Shown here: positions 1-6,402 of the stretch, in pieces
Position numbering within the stretch: position 1 is the stretch's first letter
Layout: every line of letters begins with the position of its first letter
Source: Lachnospiraceae bacterium UBA3814
Lineage (GTDB): Bacteria; Bacillota; Clostridia; Lachnospirales; Lachnospiraceae
Reading direction: 5' to 3'
Length of the DNA: 10,103 nucleotides
Assembly: GCA_002368575.1 (NCBI GenBank)
Contig: DFEA01000049.1
Coordinates: 1 to 10,103, forward strand
Made by a program: the position numbers and the translations under genes
Notes under the pieces: model-generated
Told to the model about the DNA's origin: nothing
The model's input: only the letters and a program-made list of their open reading frames with translations
Database searches by the model: none

Positions 1-42
1 CTCATAACCGGTCGGTCCGGGGTTCAAGTCCCTGAAGATCCA
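1..42 (+). tRNA. tRNA with CAU anticodon (Met or Ile2), 3' part only
   Basis: The 5' half lies before the window. Visible parts are the anticodon loop CTCATAA (1-7, anticodon CAT at 3-5), the 3' strand of the anticodon stem (8-12), a five-base variable loop (13-17), a T arm with stem 18-22/30-34 around loop TTCAAGT, the acceptor 3' strand AAGATCC (35-41) and discriminator A42. CCA is not encoded; the next bases are CTC, so CCA would be added after transcription. A CAU anticodon can belong to elongator Met, initiator fMet or Ile2 (with lysidine at C34). The anticodon stem strand CCGGT lacks the three C of the usual initiator, which argues against fMet. Met and Ile2 cannot be separated without the 5' half. 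Confidence 0.93.
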
Positions 43-116
43 CTCTTTTTTAAGAAAGACCACTTATGATCATAATAGGACTTGAGTGGTAACATGGTAA
101 TAATATTTTGTAATGT

Positions 117-152
117 AAAATCTCCGTTATCCATGAGGAAATGGAGATTTTT
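117..152 (+). terminator. Rho-independent terminator downstream of the tRNA
   Basis: A perfect 9-bp stem, AAAATCTCC (117-125) with GGAGATTTT (143-151), encloses a 17-base loop and runs into a T-rich tract. It would end the tRNA transcript on the plus strand. The A run at 117-120 gives the minus strand a T tract too, so it could work in both directions, but the gene on that side already stops at 242. Confidence 0.6.
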
Positions 153-160
153 CTTCGTGT

Positions 161-231
161 AAATGAGCCGTAATCATACCAGCCTTTGACTCTGATCGCT
201 ATGAGAACATATAGATCTTAGTTTCATACTT
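161..231 (-). pseudogene. Decayed fragment of an oxidoreductase paralogue
   Basis: Bases 161-210 match 1161-1210, inside the neighbouring oxidoreductase gene, at 41 of 50 positions in the same orientation. Read on the minus strand in the matching frame, the fragment gives MFS-stop-RSESKAGMITAH, against MFLCRSEAKAAMITAH in the intact gene. An upstream Lys-Tyr pair (226-231) also matches, with one codon missing between it and the Met. The in-frame TAG and the very short length show that it is not functional. I infer a remnant of a second gene copy that was duplicated or inherited and then mostly deleted. It lies just 3' of the intact gene. Confidence 0.6.
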
Positions 232-241
232 GACTGGCGTG

Positions 242-1297
242 TCAGATATGCCACGGCATCCTTGGAGGAACGATCTCCTGCCAGGGCTTTTTGACAGCCT
301 CTTCAAGCAGGATACTGAATAAAGCATCCTCCAGCGCCTCCCAGAGCGGATACGGCGTTTCCCCGCCGGCAATATAATCCTTCATATCAAGGAGCATTGT
401 GGCAATGGCATATTCATCCTCCTGAGTATCAGGCTGAAGCTCCGGAGCCCAGGTCCTGCGTATATCACGGAGAGCCTGTGTATCTAACAGCCGGTATCGT
501 TTGGGGATCAGGGGTTCAAGCATTTTTTTCCGGGGAATATTTTCTTCATCAAGATAGTACTCGATCCTGTCACTCCATTCACCGCGCTCGCACCGGACCG
601 TAAGATGCCGTGACCGGATAAAAGACCGGTACTGGGGCGGTGCAAAATCATAAACGGCTGTTTTTCCGGATGCAAAGGTGATATGGATCAGATCACGTAC
701 CTCAGCTGTTGTATGGCCGTCATAGTAAGCGCATGTGCGTGAATCCGTTTCACTGACGTGACCGGTCCTGCGCTCTCCCCTCAGTACATATTCCTCACTC
801 CCTGTCATAAGCATTCTTCTGATAAGACTGGCCGCGTGATAATCATGCGCAAACGACAGGTATCCGTTTAATGGCCTTCCCATCAGTCCGTCAGCCAGAT
901 CGGCAAATCCTGCGGCAAGAAGAGGATTTCTATGATACTGCTCACAGCATACGATCTTTGCGTCCCTTTCTTCCTGCAGCCTCCAGATGCGTCTGAGCTT
1001 TTCAACCGACGACCCCACCGGAGTCTCGGCAACCACCGGGAAGCCTCTTAACACCCATTCCTCCGTAACATCCGCCACATGCTCTTTGTCGACCGCCACA
1101 ACAACAAAGTCAGGGGAAAAGGACAACGCTTCTGCGTGATCCGTTGTCGCGCAGACCCCCGTATGAGCCGTGATCATAGCAGCCTTTGCCTCTGATCGGC
1201 ATAAAAACATCGCCCTGAACAGCTCCGGATACTTCATCGCTATACGTCCGTAATATTCTGAACGATAGCCTGAACCTATTATCAGAAATGACAGCAT
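242..1297 (-). CDS. Gfo/Idh/MocA-family oxidoreductase-like protein
   Basis: The 351-residue protein starts MLSFLIIGSGYRSEYYGR, a beta strand followed by a glycine-rich turn as in the NAD(P)-binding Rossmann fold of this family (residues 1-18). A second strand FVVVAVDKEHV (64-74) and VVAETPVGSS (88-97) follow the family layout. At 91-93 the usual Glu-Lys-Pro catalytic motif reads Glu-Thr-Pro, so the conserved lysine is absent. EQYHRNP (119-125) stands where members carry their next conserved block. The C-terminal half would be the alpha/beta substrate domain. I chose ATG at 1297 because AAGGAG lies about ten bases upstream and the Rossmann strand begins there; the frame is open further upstream, but that part overlaps a structured intergenic region and does not look like protein. 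The substrate cannot be told: family members act on sugars, inositols or biliverdin. With the lysine missing, activity may be altered or lost. Confidence 0.82.
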   Translation of the reverse strand: MLSFLIIGSGYRSEYYGRIAMKYPELFRAMFLCRSEAKAAMITAHTGVCATTDHAEALSFSPDFVVVAVDKEHVADVTEEWVLRGFPVVAETPVGSSVEKLRRIWRLQEERDAKIVCCEQYHRNPLLAAGFADLADGLMGRPLNGYLSFAHDYHAASLIRRMLMTGSEEYVLRGERRTGHVSETDSRTCAYYDGHTTAEVRDLIHITFASGKTAVYDFAPPQYRSFIRSRHLTVRCERGEWSDRIEYYLDEENIPRKKMLEPLIPKRYRLLDTQALRDIRRTWAPELQPDTQEDEYAIATMLLDMKDYIAGGETPYPLWEALEDALFSILLEEAVKKPWQEIVPPRMPWHI

Positions 1298-1340
1298 ATA
1301 TAATGTTCTCCTTTCAGATACAGCATAAATCATTACTGTC

Positions 1341-1349
1341 ATAATAGCA
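1341..1349 (-). promoter_or_regulatory. Possible extended -10 promoter of the oxidoreductase
   Basis: On the minus strand the sequence reads TGCTATTAT, a TGn extended -10 with hexamer TATTAT (1346 down to 1341). I see no good -35 element at 16-18 bp. Transcription would start near 1334 and give a leader of about 37 bases before ATG 1297. If this is right, the structured domain upstream is not part of the oxidoreductase mRNA. Confidence 0.35.
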
Positions 1350-1351
1350 TG

Positions 1352-1499
1352 AAAAAAGACTGTGTGTGTCGATAAGTTCCGTTTTGAGATCGTAAGCCGC
1401 AGTGCGTAACGGTTCACCCTTAGGTGAACTGCTATCCGCGGTTGTGGCTCCCCGGGGAAATCGCCAGCGGGTACTTGACACGGGCCTTGCCCCCTTTTT
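1352..1499 (+). ncRNA. Candidate structured RNA between the oxidoreductase and fur
   Basis: The sequence folds by eye into a closed multi-arm domain. A closing stem pairs GTGTC (1366-1370) and AAGT (1374-1377) with ACTTGACAC (1473-1481), leaving a three-base bulge. Inside are a perfect 7-bp hairpin with a four-base loop (1412-1418/1423-1429) and a compound hairpin CCGC/GCGG (1436-1439/1467-1470) plus TGGC/GCCA (1445-1448/1463-1466). CGTT/AACG (1380-1383/1408-1411) can form a further arm. A short GC hairpin and T run at 1482-1499 favour the plus strand as the transcribed one. A weak CATAAT (1340-1345) could be a -10. I recognise no known riboswitch or RNA family. It could also be a dispersed intergenic repeat. 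Open frames through it look spurious. Confidence 0.35.
1482..1499 (+). terminator. Short GC hairpin with T run, possible terminator
   Basis: GGGC (1482-1485) and GCCC (1489-1492) form a 4-bp stem with a three-base loop, followed by CC and five T. The stem is short for an intrinsic terminator, but it sits directly against the closing stem of the structured domain, which could stack on it. It would end a plus-strand transcript coming from 1352 or thereabouts. Confidence 0.35.
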
Positions 1500-1500
1500 A

Positions 1501-1545
1501 TAATTATCGTGATATACAGGATCTTCCATACCGGTTCGATAATTA
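1501..1545. promoter_or_regulatory. 9-bp inverted repeat upstream of fur, operator-like
   Basis: TAATTATCG (1501-1509) and its exact reverse complement CGATAATTA (1537-1545) are separated by 27 bases. The GATAAT core resembles the repeating unit of Fur-family operators. The arm centres are 36 bp apart, too far for one classical 7-1-7 Fur box, so this would be two sites or the two ends of a loop. Assignment to the neighbouring regulator is an inference. Confidence 0.3.
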
Positions 1546-1580
1546 CCATGATCTTTAATCTGAAATCCGCAAATTATACT

Positions 1581-1595
1581 CGATAACGTAAATAA
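1581..1595 (+). promoter_or_regulatory. 15-bp motif CGATAACGTAAATAA, first copy
   Basis: This sequence occurs again, exactly but in reverse orientation, at 2191-2205 before the M50 protease gene. It lies 82 bases before the Fur-family start codon. A possible -10 TATAAC (1614-1619) would place the -35 region at about 1591-1596, overlapping the motif, so a protein bound here could block transcription. No good -35 hexamer is seen. It may be an operator of the Fur-family protein itself. Confidence 0.4.
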
Positions 1596-1676
1596 CTGCC
1601 AATTGGTGAAACGTATAACAGGCTCCTCCTGAAGCGGTCCTGCGTGGAACCCTTGACAGTGTGCAGGGAGATTATT

Positions 1677-2090
1677 ATGAATTCAAGATCAAAGTACAGG
1701 ACAAAACAACGGGAGCTTCTGCTTGGATATCTTGAGACTGTTCCGGGAGTTCATATTACCGCCAATGATGTGTGCGCTTATCTCAGGGAACAGGGGGCTA
1801 GCATCGGCCAGTCCACGGTCTACCGTCAGTTAGAGAGCCTTGTGGATGAAGGTATCATAAATAAATACATCATTGACGCAAATACCCCGGCATGCTTTGA
1901 ATATGTCGGCGCCGATGAGCATGTGGATTCGGATATCTGCTTTCACTGCAAATGTGAGAAATGCGGGAAGCTCATCCATCTTCACTGTGACGAGCTTGAG
2001 GGTGTCGGGGCACATCTGTATGAGGAACACCGTTTTAAGCTGGATCCTATGCGTACCGTCTTCTATGGGCTGTGCGATCAATGTATCTGA
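1677..2090 (+). CDS. Fur-family metal-responsive transcription regulator
   Basis: The 137-residue protein has the usual length and order of the family. The N-terminal winged-helix domain includes HITANDVCAYL (26-36) and the recognition helix region GQSTVYRQLESLVDEG (44-59). A C-terminal metal and dimerisation domain follows. Two CxxC pairs, C93-C96 and C133-C136, would hold the structural zinc seen in Fur, Zur and PerR. Further ligand candidates are H82, C88, H90, C91, H101 and H103. The typical His-rich HHHH stretch is reduced here to EHVDSDICFH. Iron, zinc, peroxide or nickel sensing cannot be settled from sequence; the general look is nearest to zinc-type members in Clostridia, a weak inference. 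I chose ATG at 1677 because AGGGAG sits six bases upstream; a GTG at 1644 is in frame but lacks a site. Repeated CGATAA-type sequences before it suggest autoregulation. Confidence 0.92.
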   Translation: MNSRSKYRTKQRELLLGYLETVPGVHITANDVCAYLREQGASIGQSTVYRQLESLVDEGIINKYIIDANTPACFEYVGADEHVDSDICFHCKCEKCGKLIHLHCDELEGVGAHLYEEHRFKLDPMRTVFYGLCDQCI

Positions 2091-2115
2091 TATTTTCAAA
2101 CGTCAATTAATACTC

Positions 2116-2164
2116 GTGAACGCAATTGAGTGCCGTTTTCAGATCTCTGTATCGTTGCGTTCAC
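2116..2164 (+). repeat. 10-bp hairpin between fur and the M50 gene
   Basis: GTGAACGCAA (2116-2125) pairs perfectly with TTGCGTTCAC (2155-2164) across a 29-base loop. No T run follows, so this is not a standard terminator. It lies 26 bases after the fur stop and may stabilise the fur mRNA 3' end or limit read-through into the protease gene. Confidence 0.4.
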
Positions 2165-2190
2165 TCGTTATACATTTTAGCAAATGACAT

Positions 2191-2205
2191 TTATTTACGT
2201 TATCG
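2191..2205 (-). promoter_or_regulatory. 15-bp motif CGATAACGTAAATAA, second copy
   Basis: Exact reverse complement of 1581-1595, ending ten bases before the chosen ATG of the M50 protease gene. Its position over the likely promoter or leader fits an operator. This suggests that the protease gene and fur respond to one regulator, although the sequence alone does not show which. Confidence 0.4.
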
Positions 2206-2215
2206 GGTGTATATT

Positions 2216-2848
2216 ATGCAGAATGATACCCTTACAAAATTCCTTGTGCGTGTGATCGCGATCATCCTGTGCTTTCCCATACATGAGAGCGCACACGCCT
2301 GGGTCGCCGCAAAGCTGGGAGATCCCACCGGAAGAAATGCAGGAAGGATATCCTTAAACCCTGTGGTCCATATGGATATGTGGGGAACCCTGTGCTTTCT
2401 TTTTCTCGGGATCGGTTATGCCAGACCGGTGCCCGTAAATATCGGTAATTTCAGGAGGCCGAAGGCAGGCTTTGCCCTTACCGCTCTGGCAGGGCCTGTG
2501 TCCAATCTGATAATGGCCTTTTTATGTCTGCTCGTCCTGAGGATATTTCTGCAGGGCGGGGCAAGCGCGGGCTTCGTGGATTATCTGTATACAGGGTTGA
2601 TCTATGCAGCCTATATCAACGTTTCGCTTGCCGTGTTTAATATGATCCCGATACCTCCGCTTGACGGATCGCGGCTTGTTACCGCGGTTCTTCCGGACCG
2701 GCTTTACGGACTGTTCCTGAAATATGAGCGTTACTCTGCCTTTGCTCTCCTTATCCTTCTGTTTATCATGAACAGGGCAGGCGTTTCGCCGGTTTCCGCT
2801 GTCTCAGGCGCCTTTTTCGGTTCGCTTGCAAGGCTTGCCGGTTTATAA
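2216..2848 (+). CDS. M50-family (site-2 protease type) membrane metalloprotease
   Basis: The 210-residue hydrophobic protein has both hallmarks of zinc-dependent intramembrane proteases. HESAH (23-27) is the HExxH zinc motif inside the first membrane segment. NMIPIPPLDG (142-151) is the N-P-DG motif that supplies the third ligand, Asp150. GPVSN (93-97) is also typical. Length and layout match the short, PDZ-less bacterial members related to B. subtilis YwhC, not the longer RseP type. Four to five membrane segments are apparent. The substrate is unknown; relatives cut membrane-bound proteins within the bilayer. The frame opens upstream with a TTG at 2126, but the first 30 residues from there look non-coding, so I chose ATG 2216. 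The ribosome binding site is weak (GGGTG). It lies 125 bp after fur, with the shared 15-bp motif between them. Confidence 0.9.
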   Translation: MQNDTLTKFLVRVIAIILCFPIHESAHAWVAAKLGDPTGRNAGRISLNPVVHMDMWGTLCFLFLGIGYARPVPVNIGNFRRPKAGFALTALAGPVSNLIMAFLCLLVLRIFLQGGASAGFVDYLYTGLIYAAYINVSLAVFNMIPIPPLDGSRLVTAVLPDRLYGLFLKYERYSAFALLILLFIMNRAGVSPVSAVSGAFFGSLARLAGL

Positions 2849-2870
2849 CTCGATAATATTGGTTCACGGG

Positions 2871-2876
2871 TATAAT
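2871..2876 (+). promoter_or_regulatory. Possible -10 box before the HD-GYP gene
   Basis: A perfect TATAAT lies 23 bases before ATG 2900, but the -35 position at about 2848 reads ACTCGA, which is poor. The preceding TTATAACTCGATAA resembles the TTATACTCGATAA before the fur gene. Promoter function is plausible but not strong. Confidence 0.3.
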
Positions 2877-2899
2877 ATGATCAGAAAAGGTATTGCACT

Positions 2900-4513
2900 A
2901 TGGGAAAAGCATCCGGACAAAAGAGAAATAATAAAAGCGCATCCTGTCAGGGTGTGATATGGGCACTCCTTTGTGCGCTGATCGTTTCGGTTATGAGAAG
3001 AGATAGTACAACGGTTATCCTTGCAGGAGGAATACCCTTTGCCTATACGGATATATTTGTAATGCTGCCGGCGGCAATAGGGGGTCTCTCAAGCGGACTG
3101 CTTACCTTTTCCGTTCTTTTTATAGTGGAGCTTATATTCAGGCAGGGAGAATATGCGGCTGTCTATACCGTGTCTACTTATCTTCTGCTGACACTGGTCA
3201 CAGCATACCTTGCGTACAGGGGCTGGTACAGGGGGAGGAGAAGGCTTCTTGCGGTCACGGTTATCCTTACCGCGCTTCTGTCGGTATGCTGGTATCTGAC
3301 CTTTACAGCCGTTCTTCCGCAGATAGAGGGGGATAATGTATTTTCCGGGGTAAGCTATATTCGCCTGTTCCTTGGCGCTCTGCCTGAGGTGGTCATCTCC
3401 GTGGCGATCACGGCGTTCTATTTTCGCTTCGCTCCCGACAGTATGAAGGCAGCCCTTGGCAGCGGGTGGGCATACATGGAGGGCCGCATGGACGGCCCCA
3501 GGAGAATGCAGGTGCTGGGGACCCGTATAACCGCAATATCGATGCTGGAAGCCTTCCTTCTGTGTATAGTCGCGATCATCGGGGCGGATATCATAGCTGC
3601 CGGGGAAAACGGCATCGTATTCAGTGCGGCTTTTGTGGTGGGGCGCTGGAGGGAGAGCATCCGTCTGGGACTCATCATCATGTGCGCGTCAGTCCCCGCC
3701 GCATATCTTTTCAATCAGTATATGATGAAGTACGTCGTATGCCCGATTAATGAAATGTCTTTCTTAATGGAGGAGTATTTTAAGACAGATGAAAGATGCC
3801 GGAGCGGGAAGCTTCCCGAGCTGGATATTCATTCCGGGGATGAGATAGAGAAGCTGTATCACAGCCTTCAGAAAATGGCGGCGGACATGGCCGGGTATAT
3901 TGAAAAGGAGCTTGAGCAGGAACGCCGGTCGGCACATATGACAAAGGGCTTTATGATGGCTCTGGCCAAGGCGGTGGATGCAAAGGACCATTACACCAAC
4001 GGTCATTCCGAGCGTGTGGCGGGATACGCGAGAGAGCTGGCAGCGAGGATGGGAAAGACTGAAAAGGAGCAGGAGGAGATATATATGATGGGCCTGCTTC
4101 ATGATATAGGAAAGATCGGTGTGCCTGATGCGATCATAAATAAACCCGGGCGGCTTAACGATGAGGAGTTTGCAAGGATAAAGGAGCATCCCGCCACGGG
4201 GGCCCGGATACTTGAGAACGTGGAGGAGCTTCCGGGGCTTGCGATCGGCGCGCACTGGCACCATGAACGTTATGACGGCAGGGGGTATCCTGACGGCCTC
4301 GCATCAGGCGATATTCCCGAGGAGGCGAGGATCATAGCCGTAGCGGATGCTTACGATGCCATGACAAGCACCAGAAGCTACCGGGAGCTGATGCCCCAGA
4401 GCAAAGTCCGCGAGGAGATCAGTAAGGGCCGGGGAACACAGTTCGACCCGGCGATCGCTGACCTGATGCTTTCAATGATAGACGATGATACCGAATACAG
4501 GATGCATGAGTAA
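2900..4513 (+). CDS. Membrane-bound HD-GYP cyclic-di-GMP phosphodiesterase
   Basis: The 537-residue protein has about seven hydrophobic segments in its first 272 residues, a linker of HAMP-like character (about 275-345) and a C-terminal HD-GYP domain (about 346-530). Catalytic features are complete: GHS (368-370), the HD pair (H401, D402) in HDIGKIG, H430, and HHERYDGRGYPDG (454-466), which carries both the second histidine pair and the GYP signature. D483 lies in ADAYDAM. These residues bind the metal centre that hydrolyses cyclic di-GMP to pGpG or GMP. The membrane part has no extracytoplasmic sensor domain of note, so it may sense through the membrane segments themselves, as in LytS-like or ECF-like folds. 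AAAAGG (2885-2890) supports ATG 2900. Its ligand and target process are unknown. Confidence 0.93.
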   Translation: MGKASGQKRNNKSASCQGVIWALLCALIVSVMRRDSTTVILAGGIPFAYTDIFVMLPAAIGGLSSGLLTFSVLFIVELIFRQGEYAAVYTVSTYLLLTLVTAYLAYRGWYRGRRRLLAVTVILTALLSVCWYLTFTAVLPQIEGDNVFSGVSYIRLFLGALPEVVISVAITAFYFRFAPDSMKAALGSGWAYMEGRMDGPRRMQVLGTRITAISMLEAFLLCIVAIIGADIIAAGENGIVFSAAFVVGRWRESIRLGLIIMCASVPAAYLFNQYMMKYVVCPINEMSFLMEEYFKTDERCRSGKLPELDIHSGDEIEKLYHSLQKMAADMAGYIEKELEQERRSAHMTKGFMMALAKAVDAKDHYTNGHSERVAGYARELAARMGKTEKEQEEIYMMGLLHDIGKIGVPDAIINKPGRLNDEEFARIKEHPATGARILENVEELPGLAIGAHWHHERYDGRGYPDGLASGDIPEEARIIAVADAYDAMTSTRSYRELMPQSKVREEISKGRGTQFDPAIADLMLSMIDDDTEYRMHE

Positions 4514-4534
4514 AAAGCAGACCTCAGGAAACGG

Positions 4535-4580
4535 GAAACGCAAAACGCAAAACGCTTTGTCGTTTACTGTGATCCGTTTA
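4535..4580. terminator. Repeat-rich spacer between convergent genes, possible weak terminator
   Basis: Only 73 bp separate the stops of the HD-GYP and ABC ATPase genes. The spacer holds three tandem heptamers (GAAACGC, AAAACGC, AAAACGC; 4535-4555), a small hairpin AAACG/CGTTT (4550-4554/4561-4565) and two copies of CGTTTAC (4561-4567, 4574-4580). On the minus strand the hairpin is followed by broken T runs, so it may end the ABC operon weakly. There is no classic terminator in either direction. Confidence 0.3.
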
Positions 4581-4586
4581 CGGGGA

Positions 4587-5381
4587 TCAACCGAGGATAG
4601 CCTTGTCACTTGCGAATTGTTCGCCCGAGATCTCCTCAAATTTATGGAGGAGATCCTCAACCGTAAGGCCCCTCTTTTGTTCCCCGCGTATATCAAGTAT
4701 TATGTTGCCTTCATTCATCATGATAAGACGGTTGCCATGAAGGATCGCGTCTCTCATATTATGGGTGACCATAAGGGCCGTAAGCCCGTCCTCCGATATT
4801 ATCCTTTCCGTAGCTGCAAGGACCTTCTGGGCGGTCTTCGGGTCGAGGGCCGCGGTATGCTCGTCAAGCAGAAGAAGTTTGGGTTTGATGAGGGTCGCCA
4901 TCAGCAGGGTCAGAGCCTGTCTCTGTCCCCCTGAAAGAAGCCCTGTCTTTGCGGACATACGATCCTCAAGACCAAGCTCCAGAAGCTTGAGCTTTTCACG
5001 GAAGCTTTTTCGCTCCTTAGCGGTGATCCTCCATTTCAGGGTCCTTCTTTTGCCTCTTCTCGCAGCGAGCGCAAGGTTTTCCTCGATCTGCATGGATGCG
5101 GCGGTTCCTGTCATCGGATCCTGAAATACACGGCCGATGAAGGCGGCCCTTTTGAAATCAGGCAGGCCCGTTACATCCTGACCGTCAATGATTATCCTTC
5201 CGCAGTCTATGGGCCATAATCCCGCCACGGCGTTTAAGAGCGTTGACTTACCGGCTCCGTTTCCGCCTATGACAGTTACGAAATCTCCTTCAGAGAGTGA
5301 AAGATCTATTCCTGTCAGGGCGTGTTTTTCGTTTATCGTACCGGGATCGAAGGTCTTATGAACATTCTCAAGCCTGAGCAT
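4587..5381 (-). CDS. ABC transporter ATP-binding protein, TrpZ-like
   Basis: The 264-residue protein is a complete ABC nucleotide-binding subunit. Visible are Walker A GGNGAGKST (39-47), the Q-loop glutamine in FQDP (Q87), signature LSGGQ (149-153), Walker B LLLLDE (169-174) with catalytic Glu174, the D-loop region ALDP and the switch His207 in VTHN. It would hydrolyse ATP on the cytoplasmic face to drive the permease encoded upstream. Its ATG at 5381 lies inside the permease reading frame (14-bp overlap), a sign of translational coupling. The triad of ATPase, small permease and PF04392-type lipoprotein matches the TrpXYZ group, of which the pneumococcal member takes up tryptophan. The substrate here is not determined and could be another aromatic or unrelated compound. 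Confidence 0.93.
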   Translation of the reverse strand: MLRLENVHKTFDPGTINEKHALTGIDLSLSEGDFVTVIGGNGAGKSTLLNAVAGLWPIDCGRIIIDGQDVTGLPDFKRAAFIGRVFQDPMTGTAASMQIEENLALAARRGKRRTLKWRITAKERKSFREKLKLLELGLEDRMSAKTGLLSGGQRQALTLLMATLIKPKLLLLDEHTAALDPKTAQKVLAATERIISEDGLTALMVTHNMRDAILHGNRLIMMNEGNIILDIRGEQKRGLTVEDLLHKFEEISGEQFASDKAILG

Positions 5382-6333
5382 CCTGTTTTTCCCCCTTCCT
5401 CGCCAATCTGGCGGCCAGCCTGAAGGAGCTCCTGCTTTGCTTCCGCAAATAGGGAACCGCTAAAAAGATGGCAACGATGACAGCCGTAAACAGCTTCATA
5501 AGGTTTGAATCAAGCTTCAGCCAGAGCACCAGGGTATAGACCAGATAATAGATTATCCCACCGACGACTACGAAAAGGAGGCGCATCGCAAAGTTGAGCC
5601 GTTTACCGAGAAGAGCTTCACCGGCCACCTCACCTATTATGACCGCCGCGAGCCCGATTACGATGGCCCCACGTCCGCTGTTTACGTCCGCAAAGCCGGA
5701 GTACTGGGCGAACAGCCCTCCGGAGAGGGCCACCAGCCCGTTTGAAAGCGACAGTCCTATGACCTTGCAGACGTTTATATTAATACCCTGGGCCTTGGAC
5801 ATCACGGCATTGCAGCCGGTAGCTCTGAGGGCCGCGCCCGCTTCCGTTCCGAAGTACCAGTAAAGCAGAGCTATGATGGTCAGCACCAGGATCCCTCCTG
5901 TAAGGATGGCGCTGTTTACATAGCGGCTCGATAATACGAGGGCATACCTGTCAACGCTTATGGCGGTATTGGCTTTAAAGCCCATGATCGCAAGGTTTAC
6001 CGAATAAAGCGCGTATTGTGTGAGTATCCCCGAGAGGATCGGAGGTATTCCAAGCATCGTGTGTAAAAGTCCTGTAACCACTCCCGCAAGGAGTCCCGCA
6101 AAAAAGGCTGCGGTCATCGCAAGCCACGGGTTATGGCCCGCCAGTATGAGCATGACGGTCACTGCCGCGCCGGTCGAGAAGGTCCCGTCGACCGACAGAT
6201 CGGCTATATCGAGCAGTCTGTAGGTTATATAAACCCCCAGAGCCATGATCCCCCAGATGATCCCCTGTGCTATTCCCGCGGGAATACGTCCGGTAAGCCC
6301 CGCCAGGCTAAGCGACGCGAAGTATTCGCCCAT
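5368..6333 (-). CDS. ABC transporter permease, TrpY-like (BPD_transp_2 type)
   Basis: The 321-residue protein is almost entirely hydrophobic, with eight or more probable membrane segments and a basic C-terminal tail. The segment GVYITYRLLDIADLSVDG near the N terminus is typical of permeases paired with PF04392 binding proteins. A later stretch ATGCNAVMSKAQGININ is the cytoplasmic coupling region expected to contact the ATPase. I chose ATG at 6333 because GGAGG lies ten bases upstream; an in-frame ATG at 6378 would add 15 residues without a good site. It starts 69 bp after the lipoprotein stop and overlaps the ATPase start by 14 bp, so it belongs to the same operon. Confidence 0.9.
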   Translation of the reverse strand: MGEYFASLSLAGLTGRIPAGIAQGIIWGIMALGVYITYRLLDIADLSVDGTFSTGAAVTVMLILAGHNPWLAMTAAFFAGLLAGVVTGLLHTMLGIPPILSGILTQYALYSVNLAIMGFKANTAISVDRYALVLSSRYVNSAILTGGILVLTIIALLYWYFGTEAGAALRATGCNAVMSKAQGININVCKVIGLSLSNGLVALSGGLFAQYSGFADVNSGRGAIVIGLAAVIIGEVAGEALLGKRLNFAMRLLFVVVGGIIYYLVYTLVLWLKLDSNLMKLFTAVIVAIFLAVPYLRKQSRSSFRLAARLARKGEKQDAQA

Positions 6334-6402
6334 GTATCCTTTACCTCCGGTAACTATAATATTACTATACGTTATCAAGTATGCGTTCCTGAGTATATAT
6401 TC

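Noticed and set aside
1..60. tRNA-type integration (att) site
   Set aside because: I found no second copy of the tRNA 3' end in the window and no integrase or phage gene. The GGGGTTCAAG at about 507-516 is a ten-base match inside a gene and ends there.
1386..1415. Resemblance of GAGATCGTAAG...CGGTTC to group II intron domain V
   Set aside because: The required catalytic pairing and GAAA loop are absent, several pairs mismatch, and there is no reverse transcriptase gene nearby.
1298..1549. N-terminal extension of the oxidoreductase by 84 codons
   Set aside because: The extension covers the structured intergenic domain, precedes the Rossmann strand that normally begins these proteins, and ATG 1297 has a good ribosome binding site.
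1653..1681. TTGACA with TATGAA 17 bp downstream as the fur promoter
   Set aside because: Transcription would start after the chosen ATG and its ribosome binding site, so it could not drive the protein as annotated.
1581..2205. The 15-bp inverted repeats as ends of a small mobile element carrying fur
   Set aside because: No target-site duplication flanks the repeats, no transposase is present, and both copies lie where operators are expected.
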